From a virus, in the IMG/VR virus record IMGVR_UViG_3300027985_000872, positions 1 to 64,000 of that record: a stretch of 64,000 bases of DNA; one strand, 5' to 3'. Each line of letters opens with the position of its first letter. Position 1 is the first letter of the stretch. A model generated the notes under the pieces. The model did no database searches and was not told the DNA's origin. It saw nothing but the letters and a program-made list of their open reading frames with translations. This document shows, piece after piece, positions 1 to 6,807 of the stretch. The translations under genes and the position numbers were made by a program.

Positions 1-2
1 CG

Positions 3-308
3 TACAAACTCGGACAAAGAATCAAAAGAGAGGAGTTTCAATCTGGCGGTACTTGTCTAGAATCTTCTATGAAGGTTATCGCGAAGAAGAGACCAGATCT
101 AAGTATCTTCTTGACCGATGGATATTTCGGTGATGTGAATGTGGAAGATATGGTTGGACGAAACAATAAGTTCCCTCAGACAATCTTTATCATCAGTAAA
201 GATGGAACAATGAATCATCCGTTCAATCAGCATGGTCAAGCAAACGAACGTGAATGGGCAAAATCTGTCAAGATTCCAGGTGGAAGAGACAGAGATGATA
301 GGTGGTAA
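3..308 (+). CDS. VWA-like metallopeptidase-type protein, C-terminal part (5' truncated by window edge)
   Basis: The frame is open from the first complete codon at base 3 to TAA at 306-308, so the internal Met at 69 is not the start. The visible about 101 residues contain a Gly-Gly-Thr segment followed by DLSIFLTDGYFGD, which resembles the C-terminal VWA-like domain (DUF2201-type) of proteins that usually pair with a MoxR-like AAA ATPase. That partner would lie left of the window. Role in the phage unknown. The assignment rests on the GGT and TDG motifs only. Confidence 0.6.
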   Translation, partial: YKLGQRIKREEFQSGGTCLESSMKVIAKKRPDLSIFLTDGYFGDVNVEDMVGRNNKFPQTIFIISKDGTMNHPFNQHGQANEREWAKSVKIPGGRDRDDRW

Positions 309-314
309 TAGTAG

Positions 315-620
315 ATGAGTGATAAGCTTACTAAAGACAGACGAGCGATGATAATCCAGAAAGAGATTCCCGTCGATTTTGAAGTACAGATCGACGAGCA
401 TATTTACTCCTTTAGTCTCAAGGAAGAGATATACTTGAAGTCAGAGGTGGAAAGTAGCGGAAGCATATCAAGTTGGTACAGTACTTTCCACCCCTTCAAG
501 TATACAGATGATGTCGTTTTTATGTTTGATAGTAGAGATGGTCGCTGGAGATACGCGCAAGATGAGATACAGAAAGCTTATAAGAACGCTATAGCTAACA
601 ATGCATTACTTGGAGTTTAA
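315..620 (+). CDS. Small phage protein, member of a three-copy paralogous family
   Basis: 101 residues, six bases after the preceding stop. No recognised domain. The layout (a short beta-rich N half, an acidic or aromatic middle, then IQKAYKNAIANNALLGV at the end) matches the tandem pair at 5430-5708 and 5709-5996, whose ends read QKAYRDYIVEQELL. I infer one gene family dispersed by duplication. The closing LLG recurs in other small proteins of this phage. Function unknown. Confidence 0.75.
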   Translation: MSDKLTKDRRAMIIQKEIPVDFEVQIDEHIYSFSLKEEIYLKSEVESSGSISSWYSTFHPFKYTDDVVFMFDSRDGRWRYAQDEIQKAYKNAIANNALLGV

Positions 621-622
621 TA

Positions 623-742
623 ATGCCTAAAGTTATTGTTGCATATCTTTTTGTGAGTACATTATTCAAGTTGAATATAATACCAAATATACCCAAAACT
701 GAATTAGATGCATTCTTTAATAAGCTATATAATTTCTGTTAG
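623..742 (+). CDS. Hypothetical 39-residue protein
   Basis: ATG at 623 is preceded by GGAGTTTAATA, and TAG at 740-742 abuts the SD of the next gene (AGGAGGAG). The N half (PKVIVAYLFVSTLFKL) is hydrophobic, so it may be a membrane-associated microprotein. It fills an otherwise empty gap between two genes of the same operon. Function unknown. Confidence 0.5.
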   Translation: MPKVIVAYLFVSTLFKLNIIPNIPKTELDAFFNKLYNFC

Positions 743-750
743 GAGGAGAT

Positions 751-939
751 ATGTTTAAGCTTTTATTTATACTTCTGATCATGTTTGTCGCTCTAGCTTT
801 TATTGTTGGAATGGCACTATTATTTCATAAGTTTTTATTTGAACAAGATTTACAAGATACCTTGGATGTTGCTGTGGAAGACGCGCGAAGAGCGCAGACT
901 GAAGAAGAAGCATCCAAGATCAGGGAGAACAAAGAATAA
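751..939 (+). CDS. Small single-pass membrane protein
   Basis: 62 residues with a strong SD (AGGAGGAGATATG). Residues 3-31 form one long hydrophobic segment (FKLLFILLIMFVALAFIVGM), followed by an acidic, Ala/Glu/Arg-rich cytoplasmic or periplasmic tail. It lies directly upstream of the SPFH-domain membrane protein in the same operon, so the two may act together at the membrane. That is an inference from position only. Confidence 0.7.
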   Translation: MFKLLFILLIMFVALAFIVGMALLFHKFLFEQDLQDTLDVAVEDARRAQTEEEASKIRENKE

Positions 940-957
940 TTTACAAAAGGAGGAAAA

Positions 958-2073
958 ATGACTAAAAGTAAGTTTTTTGCGGGCCTATTAGGTCTGGGAT
1001 GTATTATCGGGGTAATCACATTATTCTGCATGCTCGGTTACACGACCGTAGAAGGTAATCAAAGAGTGATTGTTCAAGACTGGAAAATGGGTGTTAAAGA
1101 TGAGATTCTCACAGACGGAACGCACTTTTACTTTCCGCCAACAACAACCCATCACAAGTATGACATCGGTACAGATAACTTCATCATGGGTAAAGAAGGT
1201 CTATACACCGGTAAGGGTTCTAACTTCGCAGATTTTCCGGCGTTTGAGGTTACCTGTGGTGGTTCTGGCAAAGAGCAACCAGCTACGTTCAGTGTTACAC
1301 TGCAGTACCACATCGATGCAAGTAAGTTGAAGGCATTACATAACACAGCTGGAAAGCAATATAAGGATTTAGTGATTAAACCTGCACTGACTAGGATTAT
1401 CTCGGACATGGCCACAACTAAAACAGTGCTTGATTTCTATTCTGGTGAGGGACGTGTAACACTTCAGAAAGGTATTGAGAAGGCCATTACAGAGCATCCT
1501 AAGTTAGCAGAGACTGGTATTGTAGTAGATACGTTCGTAATCGACGACATCGATCTAGACAACGAGTATGTAGAGCAGATTAGAGGTAGACAGATCGCCG
1601 TACAGAAGAAATTAAAAGCAATTGAAGAAGCTGCTGCTGCTGAAGAAGAAGCTAAAAAGGCAGAGAAACTCGCTGAAGCTGATAAACTAAGAAGAATTGT
1701 GTCTGCTGAGGCTAAAAAACAAGAAGAGATTAAAGCTGCTGAAGCTGCTGCAGCTAAGATTGAGTTAGATGCAAAAGCTAATGCCACTAGAGTTAAAGAA
1801 GCTGCATCTGCTGACAGATATAGAAAAGAACAAGATGCGAAAGGTGCTCTGGCCCTTGGTCTAGCACAGGCTCAAGTCGCTAAAGAGAAAAAGATGTCTA
1901 AGTACGCTGGTGAAGCTGGCCAAAGACAAGCTCAAGTTGAGATGGCACAAGCTAGAGTTGAAATGTTTAAAGGCATGAATCTTAAGGGTATCCTCGATAA
2001 AGACGTAGCCTTAACCATCATCCAAGATGATAGCGGTAAAGGTGTTGAAAAAGTTCTTAACGTATCTAAGTAA
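958..2073 (+). CDS. SPFH/band 7 (prohibitin-like) membrane protein
   Basis: 371 residues, SD AAAGGAGGAAAA. Residues 8-30 are a single N-terminal membrane anchor. Residues about 30-215 follow the band-7 pattern: a GN-QRVIVQDWKMGV strand, a beta-rich core, a helix with QYKDLVIKPALTRI, and the closing VIDDIDLDNEYVEQI before the coiled coil. Residues about 215-345 are an Ala/Glu/Lys-rich coiled coil of the flotillin/prohibitin type. Known SPFH proteins form large membrane rings that scaffold proteases or microdomains; HflK/HflC in bacteria influence phage lysogeny. Its role here is unknown. A strong terminator follows, closing the operon with the small membrane gene upstream. Confidence 0.88.
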   Translation: MTKSKFFAGLLGLGCIIGVITLFCMLGYTTVEGNQRVIVQDWKMGVKDEILTDGTHFYFPPTTTHHKYDIGTDNFIMGKEGLYTGKGSNFADFPAFEVTCGGSGKEQPATFSVTLQYHIDASKLKALHNTAGKQYKDLVIKPALTRIISDMATTKTVLDFYSGEGRVTLQKGIEKAITEHPKLAETGIVVDTFVIDDIDLDNEYVEQIRGRQIAVQKKLKAIEEAAAAEEEAKKAEKLAEADKLRRIVSAEAKKQEEIKAAEAAAAKIELDAKANATRVKEAASADRYRKEQDAKGALALGLAQAQVAKEKKMSKYAGEAGQRQAQVEMAQARVEMFKGMNLKGILDKDVALTIIQDDSGKGVEKVLNVSK

Positions 2074-2080
2074 TCTAGTA

Positions 2081-2110
2081 ATCCCCGACCTCGGTCGGGG
2101 ATTTTTGTTT
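2081..2110 (+). terminator. Rho-independent terminator after the SPFH gene
   Basis: A 9-bp perfect stem (ATCCCCGAC / GTCGGGGAT) with a four-base loop is followed by TTTTTGTTT. It starts 8 bases after the SPFH stop codon. Confidence 0.92.
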
Positions 2111-2120
2111 GAGGTGTTTT

Positions 2121-2426
2121 ATGAGTAAAGATAATAAAGATATACTTATTGTGTCTCTTGGGATGTTATTGTGTTTTGGATTAATATTTTTTATAGCTAT
2201 TAAATTTGAGTGCTCATCCAAGTCTAAAAAAATAAAAAATACTGTACCAAATGATACTATACATAGAGTTATGTTTCGTGTAAGATGTAGGAACAAAGGC
2301 TCAAATGTTTTTGTAAAGCAAATGGTTCCCGATCTAAACAGCATAAAATACGAACCAAATGTAGTCGAATGTAATTTAAGAAAAGTCGAAATAAAATATG
2401 AACCAGTGGAAGAAAACATAAAATAA
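2121..2426 (+). CDS. Hypothetical single-pass membrane protein
   Basis: ATG at 2121 is chosen because GAGGTGTTTT precedes it; an upstream TTG in frame lies inside the terminator. About 101 residues: a short charged N-terminus, a hydrophobic span at about residues 7-28 (ILIVSLGMLLCFGLIFFIAI), then a Lys-rich exported or cytoplasmic domain with two Cys. No family recognised. Confidence 0.65.
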   Translation: MSKDNKDILIVSLGMLLCFGLIFFIAIKFECSSKSKKIKNTVPNDTIHRVMFRVRCRNKGSNVFVKQMVPDLNSIKYEPNVVECNLRKVEIKYEPVEENIK

Positions 2427-2439
2427 TAAAGGTGGTGGT

Positions 2440-2829
2440 ATGAGATATTTAGTATTAGTTGTATTAACTTTATTAATCGGTTGTCAAGAATATGAGTATT
2501 CAAAGTATGAAAAAATCGATGCGACAGTAAAAGGAAAGCAATATACTCCTAGAAAATGTCGCATGGAAACACGAGTATACCATTTTAATAAGAGACCGCA
2601 GTATCGCCTAGAGACTGTATGTTATGGACCATACTACAGAACTCCAATTGTTATTTCTTCTAAGAATACTGTGTTAAGTCACAGCGATAGACACACGTAT
2701 GACCTCTTTGATGAGGGGCAAAATATTAAGGTTAACTGTCGAGATAAGTTCGCCATTAAAAAAGACAAGAATGACAGAACTATCTCGAGAAATTTTGTAA
2801 GAACGGAATGTAGTGTATATGAAAAATAA
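2440..2829 (+). CDS. Putative lipoprotein
   Basis: 129 residues after SD AAGGTGGTGGT. The N-terminus is a lipoprotein signal peptide with lipobox LLIGC, so Cys15 would be lipidated. The mature part has several Cys (CRMETRVYHF, ETVCYGPYY, VNCRDK, RTECSVY) that could form disulfides in the periplasm. Phage lipoproteins often act in superinfection exclusion or lysis; nothing here decides between these. A second lipoprotein lies at 20778-21137. Confidence 0.7.
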   Translation: MRYLVLVVLTLLIGCQEYEYSKYEKIDATVKGKQYTPRKCRMETRVYHFNKRPQYRLETVCYGPYYRTPIVISSKNTVLSHSDRHTYDLFDEGQNIKVNCRDKFAIKKDKNDRTISRNFVRTECSVYEK

Positions 2830-3106
2830 ATTGAAAATCATGCAATCAATGTTAAAAATATCGTTTTTCTTAATGTTGATTATCGCTGGTTTATCAATGT
2901 TACATAGTGTTGATTATGCCCCTCCGCGCAGGGCCGTTGTTGTGGGCATCAGTGTTACTTACGATGCGGTACAGTTTGACAGTGGGATTTTCCTCGTGAA
3001 GAAATCCCAGCCGCATCGTAGGTTGCACTCAATAGTTAGTTGTAGAAGAAAATTTGAAATTGGTTTGTTTTCTTCTAAAGAATTAGAACCAGAATGTGGA
3101 GTATAG
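2819..3106 (+). CDS. Hypothetical membrane-anchored or secreted protein
   Basis: ATG at 2819 overlaps the end of the lipoprotein gene; a GTG two codons earlier is possible. About 95 residues: basic N-terminus, hydrophobic stretch at about residues 12-29 (SFFLMLIIAGLSMLH), then a beta-rich domain with a Cys near the middle and one near the C-terminus (PECGV). Lies in a run of small envelope-type genes. Function unknown. Confidence 0.6.
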   Translation: MKNKLKIMQSMLKISFFLMLIIAGLSMLHSVDYAPPRRAVVVGISVTYDAVQFDSGIFLVKKSQPHRRLHSIVSCRRKFEIGLFSSKELEPECGV

Positions 3107-3107
3107 T

Positions 3108-3464
3108 ATGAGTCCATTAACAGGAATTACATTGTTGCTTTTGCTGTGCACAGTTGGATGCGCTTATTACATTTTTCAAGACCAAGTAGACAGACTCATA
3201 AAGGGTATACGCAACGACAGATTTGTAGCACCTACCGCACCAAGACCAACTATACCTAAGACAAGACCCGTCGTAAGAAACGCAATTAAGAGAGCTAATG
3301 ATAGTATTAAGCGCAAGGTTGAAGATCAAACGCGAAGAGCAGAAGAACAACTGAGACGCGCTAGAGAGCTCAACAGAAGAAAAACACGCTTCGATGAGAT
3401 GGATAAGAGTATGAAAGATCTCAACGATATACTAGCTGACCTCTTTGACGATGATTTATTCTAG
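3108..3464 (+). CDS. Hypothetical membrane-anchored coiled-coil protein
   Basis: ATG at 3108 sits after GTGGAGTATAGT. 118 residues: N-terminal hydrophobic span (GITLLLLLCTVGCAYYIF), then a Pro/Arg linker, then a strongly charged helix from about residue 60 to 105 (KRKVEDQTRRAEEQLRRARE) predicted as coiled coil. The shape, an anchor plus a long coil, is like i-spanins, but no partner with the matching arrangement is evident, so this is only a possibility. Confidence 0.6.
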   Translation: MSPLTGITLLLLLCTVGCAYYIFQDQVDRLIKGIRNDRFVAPTAPRPTIPKTRPVVRNAIKRANDSIKRKVEDQTRRAEEQLRRARELNRRKTRFDEMDKSMKDLNDILADLFDDDLF

Positions 3465-3471
3465 GTGAATT

Positions 3472-3777
3472 ATGACTGAAGATGAATACGGATACTATAT
3501 ATGGATGAATAACTGCAGTGAGTTATGCATCATCTTGGAGAAGAATACTGACGTTAAGTTATATCATATTATGGCTGTCTTGTATAAGCATGGGATAGAT
3601 GAATGCATCAGAAGATATTCTCCGAAGCGCTTAAGAAAGTTCGTGTACTTCATAGAGAGAAATAGAAAATTTAATGTTCTCGCGTTTACTCAAGAAGACG
3701 ATACACGGATAAGCGCAGAGAAACTTGTAAACTTGATTAAGAATCGTCTGGCTGAGAAATTTTTATTGGGAGTATAA
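3472..3777 (+). CDS. Hypothetical protein with C-terminal LLG motif
   Basis: 101 residues, last gene before the stand-alone tRNA at 3798. No domain recognised. It is basic and helical in the middle (YSPKRLRKFVYFIERNRKF) and ends NRLAEKFLLGV, the same ending style as the 315-620 protein. Confidence 0.65.
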   Translation: MTEDEYGYYIWMNNCSELCIILEKNTDVKLYHIMAVLYKHGIDECIRRYSPKRLRKFVYFIERNRKFNVLAFTQEDDTRISAEKLVNLIKNRLAEKFLLGV

Positions 3778-3797
3778 TTAACACAGATTGATATTAT

Positions 3798-3883
3798 TGT
3801 GGGGTATGCAAGCGGTCAAAGCAGAGGGTTTCATAAGCCATCGACCTCGGTCTTCGTGGGTTCAAGTCCCACCCTCACAACCA
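3798..3883 (+). tRNA. Class II (long variable arm) tRNA with CAT anticodon
   Basis: 86 nt with encoded CCA. The acceptor TGTGGGG/CCTCACA has one G-T pair. The D-stem has 3 bp, as in Leu/Ser tRNAs. Anticodon loop TTCATAA has CAT at 3832-3834; the anticodon stem has one G-A mismatch. The variable arm is 14 nt with stem GACC/GGTC, T-stem GTGGG/CCCAC, discriminator A. The scaffold looks like tRNA-Leu (A73, long variable arm), but the anticodon would read AUG, or AUA if lysidine-modified. Confidence 0.8.
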
Positions 3884-3893
3884 TAGGATATAT

Positions 3894-4328
3894 ATGACAT
3901 TTGATGAATTTAAAGAATTAAAACCAGGCGACTACAGCGGAAAATGTCGCAGTTACGAAGATCTGGTAAGGACATTTACTGATCAAATATTGATACAGGT
4001 AGATGATGATGATTATCAAGGTGATTCAAGACTTCTCGTAACTGATGCACAAGGGCGTTTTGGTATACTGATATTTGGATGGGGTAGCTGTAGCGGATGT
4101 GATGCTTATCAAGCATGTTACTGCTCGGAAGATTATTGGGATTTAAGAAATCGATTAAAAGATAGCACAAGATGGTTTGATACCTCGTTAGAGTGTCTCA
4201 GATTCTTTGATAACCATGATTGGGAAGGTAACTTTTACGGACATCAAAGTGAGACTATAAAATTTGTAAAAATGGGTCAAGATTATTTTGCAGAACTTAT
4301 ATTACTAGGAGAATGTGATGAAAATTAA
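3894..4328 (+). CDS. Hypothetical phage protein with GWGSCSGCDA motif
   Basis: 144 residues. Acidic; the mid-region reads FGWGSCSGCDAYQAC, a Cys cluster (three Cys within about 10 residues plus CYC just after) that could bind metal. The family is one I associate with uncharacterised phage proteins. The C-terminus has FAELILLGECDEN, again the LLG ending. The stop overlaps the next start. Confidence 0.65.
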   Translation: MTFDEFKELKPGDYSGKCRSYEDLVRTFTDQILIQVDDDDYQGDSRLLVTDAQGRFGILIFGWGSCSGCDAYQACYCSEDYWDLRNRLKDSTRWFDTSLECLRFFDNHDWEGNFYGHQSETIKFVKMGQDYFAELILLGECDEN

Positions 4329-4899
4329 TTTGAAAAAAGCAAGAAAACTAGAGGCAAAAATTCTTTCAGCTATTCTCAATGGCAGAGTATCGTTGGAGGC
4401 AAGAGTTAGAGTTCAAGCAGATATCAATGATGTTAAACATAAGATGGGAGAGAGTCGTACTGAAGCAATCAACGCTATCGAAAACGATAAGAAACTAATT
4501 GATCTGAGATTCAAGATCAGAAGAGCAATTGCCGTTGAGAACGAGGCCTCTGGTATTAACATTTTAATTTCCAACAAAGCATGTCTCATGGCACAGAGAG
4601 ACTTATTGAACAACTATAAAAGCGGTAGACCAGCGTTAGACCACGATGAGTTGAGAGACTACCTAGATCAGGCACGTAAAGATCTGGATAAAGAGAATTC
4701 GTACATGCGCAACAACAGTACGCTCATCGATGTAAATGTTTTCGAAGATAGCGATTTTGAAGATCTTAAAGATCAGCACGCACAAGTTATGCGCGACATA
4801 GAGAGTGTCGACGATATGATCGCAGAGAAAAACTATACATCAAAGATTACGCTGGATCAAGCAGATATAGATCTATTGAAGCTTAATAAGCTGATTTAG
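4318..4899 (+). CDS. Hypothetical coiled-coil protein
   Basis: ATG at 4318 follows AGGAGAATGTG and overlaps the previous gene by 11 bases. 193 residues, almost wholly helical and charged, Lys/Arg-rich at the N-terminus (KINLKKARKLEAKILSAI) and Asp/Glu-rich later. No catalytic motif. Probably an oligomeric cytoplasmic protein; function unknown. Confidence 0.65.
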   Translation: MKINLKKARKLEAKILSAILNGRVSLEARVRVQADINDVKHKMGESRTEAINAIENDKKLIDLRFKIRRAIAVENEASGINILISNKACLMAQRDLLNNYKSGRPALDHDELRDYLDQARKDLDKENSYMRNNSTLIDVNVFEDSDFEDLKDQHAQVMRDIESVDDMIAEKNYTSKITLDQADIDLLKLNKLI

Positions 4900-5088
4900 A
4901 TCACGAGGTAGCTGTTAAGTGGATAAATGTGAGGAATTACACTTCAATGGATATTTTTTTTCATTGACGAATGGCTAAACTGGTGTTGTCATCCGTATAC
5001 AACAGATTGTTAAAATGTCGCGGACCTCATCACCTTTATGTTCACTGTTTACTGTTCTTTTTTCAAATGTTGTCCTTAGTTTTGAAAT

Positions 5089-5118
5089 TTGACAGTTATC
5101 TCCCCTTAGGGGTAAATT
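5089..5118 (+). promoter_or_regulatory. Candidate sigma70-type promoter for the Met tRNA
   Basis: TTGACA at 5089-5094, 18-base spacer, TAAATT at 5113-5118, ending 8 bases before the tRNA. The spacer contains a CCCC-TTA-GGGG inverted repeat that could be an operator. The stretch 4900-5088 holds no convincing gene; a second weak promoter-like pair (TTGTCA, then TAAAAT 19 bases on) lies near 4987-5017. Confidence 0.5.
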
Positions 5119-5126
5119 ATATTAGA

Positions 5127-5203
5127 CGCGGAGTGGCGCAGTTGGCTAGCGCGAAGGGTTCATAACCCTTAAGTCGGAGGTTCGAGTCCTCCCTCCGCCT
5201 CCA
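5127..5203 (+). tRNA. tRNA-Met(CAT), with some initiator-like features
   Basis: 77 nt with encoded CCA. Acceptor CGCGGAG/CTCCGCC leaves C1-C72 unpaired, and the anticodon stem AAGGG/CCCTT has three consecutive G-C pairs next to the loop TTCATAA; both are initiator-tRNA hallmarks. The D-stem pair 11-24 is C-G, as in elongator tRNAs, and the discriminator is T. Preceded by its own promoter candidate. Confidence 0.88.
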
Positions 5204-5250
5204 ATACATTAGTATTAGTAACCGACGTTCGTCACAAACACGGAGAATAG

Positions 5251-5391
5251 ATGGCTAAAAACAACGGATTCAAATCAGGTCATGTTAGCAATGGTAAAAA
5301 GGTTACCAGCATTGGTAACTCAGTAAGAAGCAAACCAAAGAACAAACATAAAAGAAAGAGTCATAAGAAATATAGAGGTCAGGGTAGATAA
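5251..5391 (+). CDS. Small highly basic protein
   Basis: 46 residues from ATG at 5251, SD CGGAGAATAG. Begins MAKNNGFKSGHVSNGKK and ends in a Lys/Arg/His-rich tail (KHKRKSHKKYRGQGR). It resembles a small nucleic-acid-binding or ribosome-directed basic peptide; the role is inferred from charge alone. First gene after the Met tRNA. Confidence 0.55.
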   Translation: MAKNNGFKSGHVSNGKKVTSIGNSVRSKPKNKHKRKSHKKYRGQGR

Positions 5392-5429
5392 ACACTACTG
5401 ACACTGCTACGTGAGCAAAAAGAGGATAT

Positions 5430-5708
5430 ATGTTTGAGGGTGTTAAAGATAATAGTGATGTAGGTACGATGCCTATTATGATCTGCATTAAACCAGATAT
5501 AGAGGTAACCCATGATAGAGAGATATATAGAATATCGCTGAAACATCATGTGCTTAATAATAGCAACTGGGGTTCAATTCCGATAATTGTAATGGATGAT
5601 ATCTTATATACATGGGAGGATGATGAGGAGTCATGGATTCCCCTCGATGAGTTCCTACAAAAGGCATACAGGGACTATATAGTTGAGCAGGAGTTATTGG
5701 AGAAATAG
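5430..5708 (+). CDS. Small paralogous protein (family of 315-620), copy 2
   Basis: 92 residues, SD AGAGGATAT. Its last 17 residues, beginning LQKAYRDYIVEQELL, are nearly identical to those of the next gene, and the middle (ISLKHHV, VMDDILYTWEDDEESW) aligns with it. Tandem duplication is evident. Function unknown. Confidence 0.75.
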   Translation: MFEGVKDNSDVGTMPIMICIKPDIEVTHDREIYRISLKHHVLNNSNWGSIPIIVMDDILYTWEDDEESWIPLDEFLQKAYRDYIVEQELLEK

Positions 5709-5996
5709 ATGGCGACAACAAAGAAGAAAAAAGATCAAACACCGGTATTCTATGCGCACGTGGAGATAGTACCTGAATTAATTGTCGACGATGATGAAGG
5801 TGATACGTGGTATATATCTTTAAAATATAATATTGCAAAAGATGCGGGCGACTTTGACAATAATGCTATATCAGTAATGAATGATAGATTATACTATTGG
5901 AATAACGATGATGAGGGTGGGTGGGTATCCTGTGATGAACCTATACAGAAAGCATACAGAGACTATATTGTTGAACAAGAACTACTGGTAAAGTGA
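5709..5996 (+). CDS. Small paralogous protein (family of 315-620), copy 3
   Basis: 95 residues, starting on the base after the previous stop, SD TTGGAGAAATAG. It shares YISLKYNI, VMNDRLYYWNNDDEGGW and IQKAYRDYIVEQELL with its neighbour. A Lys-rich leader (MATTKKKKDQ) distinguishes it. Function unknown. Confidence 0.75.
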   Translation: MATTKKKKDQTPVFYAHVEIVPELIVDDDEGDTWYISLKYNIAKDAGDFDNNAISVMNDRLYYWNNDDEGGWVSCDEPIQKAYRDYIVEQELLVK

Positions 5997-5997
5997 T

Positions 5998-6480
5998 ATG
6001 GAAACCATCGATATATCTGAGGCTTTCAAGTATCACCTAACAAAATACGGTGCAGACGTATCTCCTTTAGATAATAAAATTAATGATTTAGTCTATGAGT
6101 ACAACGAGTTAACAGATAAAGGTTGGATTCGCAATATTGCAATATCTATATCTATAGCAGCAAGATTCGATGAGAGAAAGGTGAGCACTGATCTAGCGGT
6201 AGATTTTTTATCGAGCAAGATACATCATATATTCACCAACTATAAGATATTCGGATCAATGTTTCCGGGTATTCGTGTTGATCTAGCTATAGTTAGTCCA
6301 GGTAGATCATATGTTGTAGCATTATGGATAACTGTAACACCAGAAGCAGAGAATGCACTTAGGGATAATCGCTTCGTCTGTCCAGAGGGTGGTATACCAA
6401 CCACGATAAGCAACGAAGAGATAAACGAATTCTTATTCAATAAGCAATTTGATAAAGATTTAGAAGGTTTTTTAAAATAA
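5998..6480 (+). CDS. Hypothetical protein
   Basis: 160 residues, one base after the previous stop. Acidic, mixed alpha/beta, with no recognised motif; contains MFPGIRVDLAIVSPGRSYVV and a C-terminal helix. Belongs to the same closely spaced operon of accessory genes. Confidence 0.6.
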   Translation: METIDISEAFKYHLTKYGADVSPLDNKINDLVYEYNELTDKGWIRNIAISISIAARFDERKVSTDLAVDFLSSKIHHIFTNYKIFGSMFPGIRVDLAIVSPGRSYVVALWITVTPEAENALRDNRFVCPEGGIPTTISNEEINEFLFNKQFDKDLEGFLK

Positions 6481-6494
6481 ATTAAAGGAAAATA

Positions 6495-6673
6495 ATGAAA
6501 GTTACCAATCATTTTATAATAATTTCTATGATCAGATTGAACCTGAAGTTAGAGGTATAGTAAGAAATTTAAGAAATAGGGGTATTAATACTACTTGCTC
6601 TTGTGGACACGAGATGTATATTGAGGGCGTCATAGACGTCGACGAGATTCTTTTAGAAGACGAGGAGAAGTAA
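6495..6673 (+). pseudogene. Small phage protein gene with apparent one-base frameshift in a T run
   Basis: ATG at 6495 after AAAGGAAAATA begins MKVTNH. Reading one extra T in the TTTT run at 6512-6515 joins it to a frame with no start codon of its own that reads FYNNFYDQIEPEVRG, then a Cys-x-Cys-x-x-His segment (TTCSCGHEMY) and an acidic C-terminus ending at TAA 6671-6673. The joined product would be about 59 residues. Either a minus-one slip on the T run, transcriptional slippage, a real mutation or a sequencing indel explains it. The fused reading is clearly protein-like. Confidence 0.6.
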
Positions 6674-6807
6674 TGAAATATTATTTCGGGTTGGTTGTTG
6701 TAGTTTTTAGTCTAGCAGCATTCGACATGATGTTTGGAATAGATAGAACTATAGCTAGTATCAAATCATATTGTAGGAGAAAACATGAAGACAATAGTAA
6801 TAACTGA
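6673..6807 (+). CDS. Small membrane protein
   Basis: 44 residues; ATG overlaps the previous TAA (TAATG), SD GAGGAGAAG. Residues 3-20 are hydrophobic (YYFGLVVVVFSLAAF), followed by a basic tail. Ends inside the next gene. Function unknown. Confidence 0.5.
   Translation: MKYYFGLVVVVFSLAAFDMMFGIDRTIASIKSYCRRKHEDNSNN

Noticed and set aside
4940-4970. Possible terminator with an eight-T run
   Set aside because: The T run lies inside the loop of the CAATG/CATTG pairing, not after a stem.
4971-5165. Plus-strand ORF of 64 codons before the Met tRNA
   Set aside because: It runs into the tRNA and across its promoter, has no SD and no protein-like composition.
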